The position numbers and the translations under genes were made by a program. Shown here piece after piece: positions 7,155 to 8,450 of a DNA stretch of 8,450 bases. The DNA is from Cryomorphaceae bacterium (lineage in GTDB: Bacteria; Bacteroidota; Bacteroidia; Flavobacteriales; BACL11): assembly GCA_014384505.1 (NCBI GenBank), contig JACNFT010000099.1, forward strand, positions 1 through 8,450, given 5' to 3'. Within the stretch, counting starts at the first letter, position 1. Every line of letters starts with the position of its first letter. The notes beneath the pieces were generated by a model. That model worked only from the letters and a program-made list of their open reading frames with translations. It was not told the DNA's origin and did no database searches.

Positions 7155-7182
7155 TTTTTAGAACTTAGAATAGAATTAAGAA
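7155..7182 (+). other. rpsC-rplP spacer with TAGAA repeats
   Basis: This 28-base spacer is the longest between any two genes in the cluster, against 13 or fewer elsewhere. It contains TAGAA at 7159-7163, 7166-7170 and 7171-7175, followed by TTAAGAA directly before the rplP start. It has no hairpin, no T-run terminator and no TAnnTTTG promoter element. It may be an A-rich initiation enhancer of the kind found before Bacteroidota genes, or have no function at all. Confidence 0.3.
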
Positions 7183-7602
7183 ATGTTACAACCAAAGAAA
7201 ACAAAATTCAGAAAGATGCAAAAGGGCAAGATGAAAGGAAATGCCCAAAGAGGTAATCTATTATCTTTTGGATCATATGGAATTAAGGCACTTGAAGAAT
7301 GTTGGATGACTGCTCGTCAGATTGAAGCAGCCCGTATTGCAGTTACTCGTCATATGAAAAGACAAGGTCAAGTTTGGATTAGAATATTTCCTGACAAACC
7401 AATTACTAAAAAACCTGCAGAGGTAAGGATGGGTAAGGGAAAAGGAGCTCCAGAATATTGGGCAGCAACAGTAAGCCCAGGAAGAATGCTTTTTGAATGT
7501 GATGGTGTAGATATGGAAACTGCAAAAGAAGCATTACGATTAGCAGCACAAAAATTACCAATCAAAACTAAATTTGTAATCAGAAGAGATTTACAAAACT
7601 AA
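7183..7602 (+). CDS. rplP: 50S ribosomal protein uL16 (L16)
   Basis: uL16 is a late assembly protein that completes the A site and helps position the aminoacyl-tRNA in the large subunit. It has 139 residues (136 in E. coli). The start MLQPKKTKFRKMQKG (1-15) is the family standard and fixes the start codon despite the unusually long 28-base upstream gap. TARQIEAARIAVTRHMKRQGQVWIR (43-67) and VRMGKGKGAPEYW (81-93) follow. Arg82 aligns with E. coli Arg81, the target of the hydroxylase YcfD/RoxA, so the residue is kept, although whether it is modified here is unknown. KLPIKTKFV (128-136) closes the protein. rpmC follows after 6 bases. Confidence 0.99.
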   Translation: MLQPKKTKFRKMQKGKMKGNAQRGNLLSFGSYGIKALEECWMTARQIEAARIAVTRHMKRQGQVWIRIFPDKPITKKPAEVRMGKGKGAPEYWAATVSPGRMLFECDGVDMETAKEALRLAAQKLPIKTKFVIRRDLQN

Positions 7603-7608
7603 TAAAAG

Positions 7609-7806
7609 ATGAAAGCACAAGTATTAACAGATATGCCCGAAAATGAACTTCAAGATCTTTTAGCGACTGAAAGAGAGAAGTTAATTAAAATGAAAATGAG
7701 TCATGCAGTTTCTCCAATGGAGAACCCTTTGCAAATTAAGTTCACTAGAAAAACAATTGCAAGAGTGATGACAGAACTTTCAAAAAGAAGAAATATTTCA
7801 AAATAA
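7609..7806 (+). CDS. rpmC: 50S ribosomal protein uL29 (L29)
   Basis: uL29 is a small helical protein next to uL23 at the tunnel exit, where it adds to the docking surface for nascent-chain factors. The 65 residues are normal for the family (63 in E. coli). It is predicted to form two antiparallel helices, about 11-32 and 45-62. The family pattern is visible in ELQDLLATEREKLIKMKM (13-30) and the terminal helix RKTIARVMTELSKRR (47-61), with the short NPLQIK turn before it. Identity is supported as much by its place between rplP and rpsQ as by sequence, since the family is short and variable. Confidence 0.96.
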   Translation: MKAQVLTDMPENELQDLLATEREKLIKMKMSHAVSPMENPLQIKFTRKTIARVMTELSKRRNISK

Positions 7807-7811
7807 TAAAG

Positions 7812-8066
7812 ATGGAAAGAAATTTAAGAAAAGAAAGAATAGGTGTAGTTACCTCAAACAAAATGGAGAAATCTATTATTGTTTCTATCGAAAGAAAGGT
7901 AAAGCACGCACTTTATGGGAAGTTCCTTAAAAAGACTTCAAAGTTTGTTGCACATGATGAAGAAAACTCTTGTAATGAGGGTGATACTGTAAAAATCATG
8001 GAAACAAGACCATTGAGTAAGAGTAAGAATTGGAGATTAATTGAAATAATCGAAAGAGCTAAGTAA
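7812..8066 (+). CDS. rpsQ: 30S ribosomal protein uS17 (S17)
   Basis: uS17 is a primary binding protein of the 16S rRNA 5' domain and is needed early in assembly of the 30S body. It has 84 residues, the same as E. coli, and an OB-fold. Typical blocks are LRKERIGVVTSNKMEKSIIV (5-24), KVKHALYGKFLKKTSKFVAHDE (29-50) and the family signature GDTVKIMETRPLSKSKNWRL (57-76). It begins 5 bases after rpmC. Its stop codon is separated from the rplN start by a single base, so translation of the two genes is likely coupled even though one is usually assigned to the S10 group and the other to spc. Confidence 0.98.
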   Translation: MERNLRKERIGVVTSNKMEKSIIVSIERKVKHALYGKFLKKTSKFVAHDEENSCNEGDTVKIMETRPLSKSKNWRLIEIIERAK

Positions 8067-8067
8067 T

Positions 8068-8436
8068 ATGATACAACAAGAATCAAGACTAAAAGTAGCT
8101 GATAATAGCGGAGCAAAAGAAATCCTTTGTATTAGAGTATTAGGAGGAACGAAAAAGCGTTACGCATCAGTTGGTGATAAAATTGTAGGGACAGTAAAAC
8201 ATGCTGTACCTTCTGGAAATATTAAAAAAGGACAGGTTGTAAAAGCTGTTGTGGTAAGAACTAGAAAAGAGGTAAGAAGACCTGATGGATCTTATATTCG
8301 TTTTGGTGATAACGCTTGCGTTATTATTGATGAAAATGGACAAATGAAAGGTACTCGTGTATTCGGCCCTGTTGCTAGAGAATTACGTGATAATGATTTT
8401 ATGAAAGTTGTTTCATTAGCACCTGAGGTGTTATAA
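8068..8436 (+). CDS. rplN: 50S ribosomal protein uL14 (L14)
   Basis: uL14 is a surface barrel protein of the large subunit that forms intersubunit bridges to 16S helix 14 and is the binding site of the silencing factor RsfS. It has 122 residues (123 in E. coli). Conserved blocks are MIQQESRLKVADNSGAKE (1-18), the VLGGTKKRYASVGDKIV stretch (24-40), the KKGQVVKAVVVRTRKEVRRPDGSYIRF region (53-79) and TRVFGPVARELRD (96-108). It is normally the first gene of the spc operon. Here it follows rpsQ after one base with no promoter or terminator, so the S10 and spc gene sets appear to be one unit. Confidence 0.99.
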   Translation: MIQQESRLKVADNSGAKEILCIRVLGGTKKRYASVGDKIVGTVKHAVPSGNIKKGQVVKAVVVRTRKEVRRPDGSYIRFGDNACVIIDENGQMKGTRVFGPVARELRDNDFMKVVSLAPEVL

Positions 8437-8446
8437 ACTAAGGAAA

Positions 8447-8450
8447 ATGG
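8447..8450 (+). CDS. rplX: Start of the next gene, probably uL24 (L24), cut by window end
   Basis: An ATG followed by G lies 10 bases after the rplN stop, at the spacing seen across this operon. The spc order rplN-rplX-rplE predicts ribosomal protein uL24, and a second codon starting with G would fit a Met-Ala start. Only four bases are visible, so the call rests on gene order alone. Confidence 0.5.

Noticed and set aside
8440..8444. AAGGA before the last ATG as a Shine-Dalgarno
   Set aside because: Only two bases separate it from the ATG, too close for a normal anti-Shine-Dalgarno pairing, and no other gene in the window has one.
1..8450. Search for a hidden accessory system, CRISPR repeats, tRNA genes, insertion sequences or riboswitches
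   Set aside because: Coding sequence fills nearly all of the window with conserved translation genes, and no non-coding stretch exceeds 84 bases. No spaced direct repeats, terminal inverted repeats or tRNA-like folds were seen by eye.

Overview
This window is the front of a large ribosomal-protein operon from an AT-rich bacterium of the phylum Bacteroidota, most likely a flavobacterium-like lineage. Four things point there: the gene order rpsL-rpsG-fusA-rpsJ with no tuf gene between fusA and rpsJ; the lack of Shine-Dalgarno sequences before all 15 complete genes; a TAnnTTTG promoter element upstream of rpsL; and the style of the proteins, for example a uL22 of 136 residues with a charged N-terminal extension. 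Genus or species cannot be told from this window.

Layout: positions 1-84 are a short non-coding region holding a small AT-rich hairpin and a probable promoter. From 85 to the end, 15 complete genes and the first bases of a sixteenth all lie on the + strand. The order is rpsL, rpsG, fusA (str part); rpsJ, rplC, rplD, rplW, rplB, rpsS, rplV, rpsC, rplP, rpmC, rpsQ (S10 part); rplN and the start of probable rplX (spc part). Gaps run from a 1-base overlap (rplC/rplD) to 28 bases (rpsC/rplP), and most are under 14, so one long transcript is the simplest reading.

Together the genes supply small-subunit head and decoding-centre proteins (uS12, uS7, uS10, uS19, uS3, uS17), large-subunit peptidyl-transferase, tunnel and assembly proteins (uL3, uL4, uL23, uL2, uL22, uL16, uL29, uL14), and the translocase EF-G. 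All are full length, and the functional residues I could check are intact.

The window is a conserved housekeeping region. I found no mobile element, CRISPR array, RNA gene or undescribed system. The points worth a second look concern gene regulation (very short leader, no room for the E. coli feedback sites, no Shine-Dalgarno) and small sequence details such as a Gln150 replacement in uL3.
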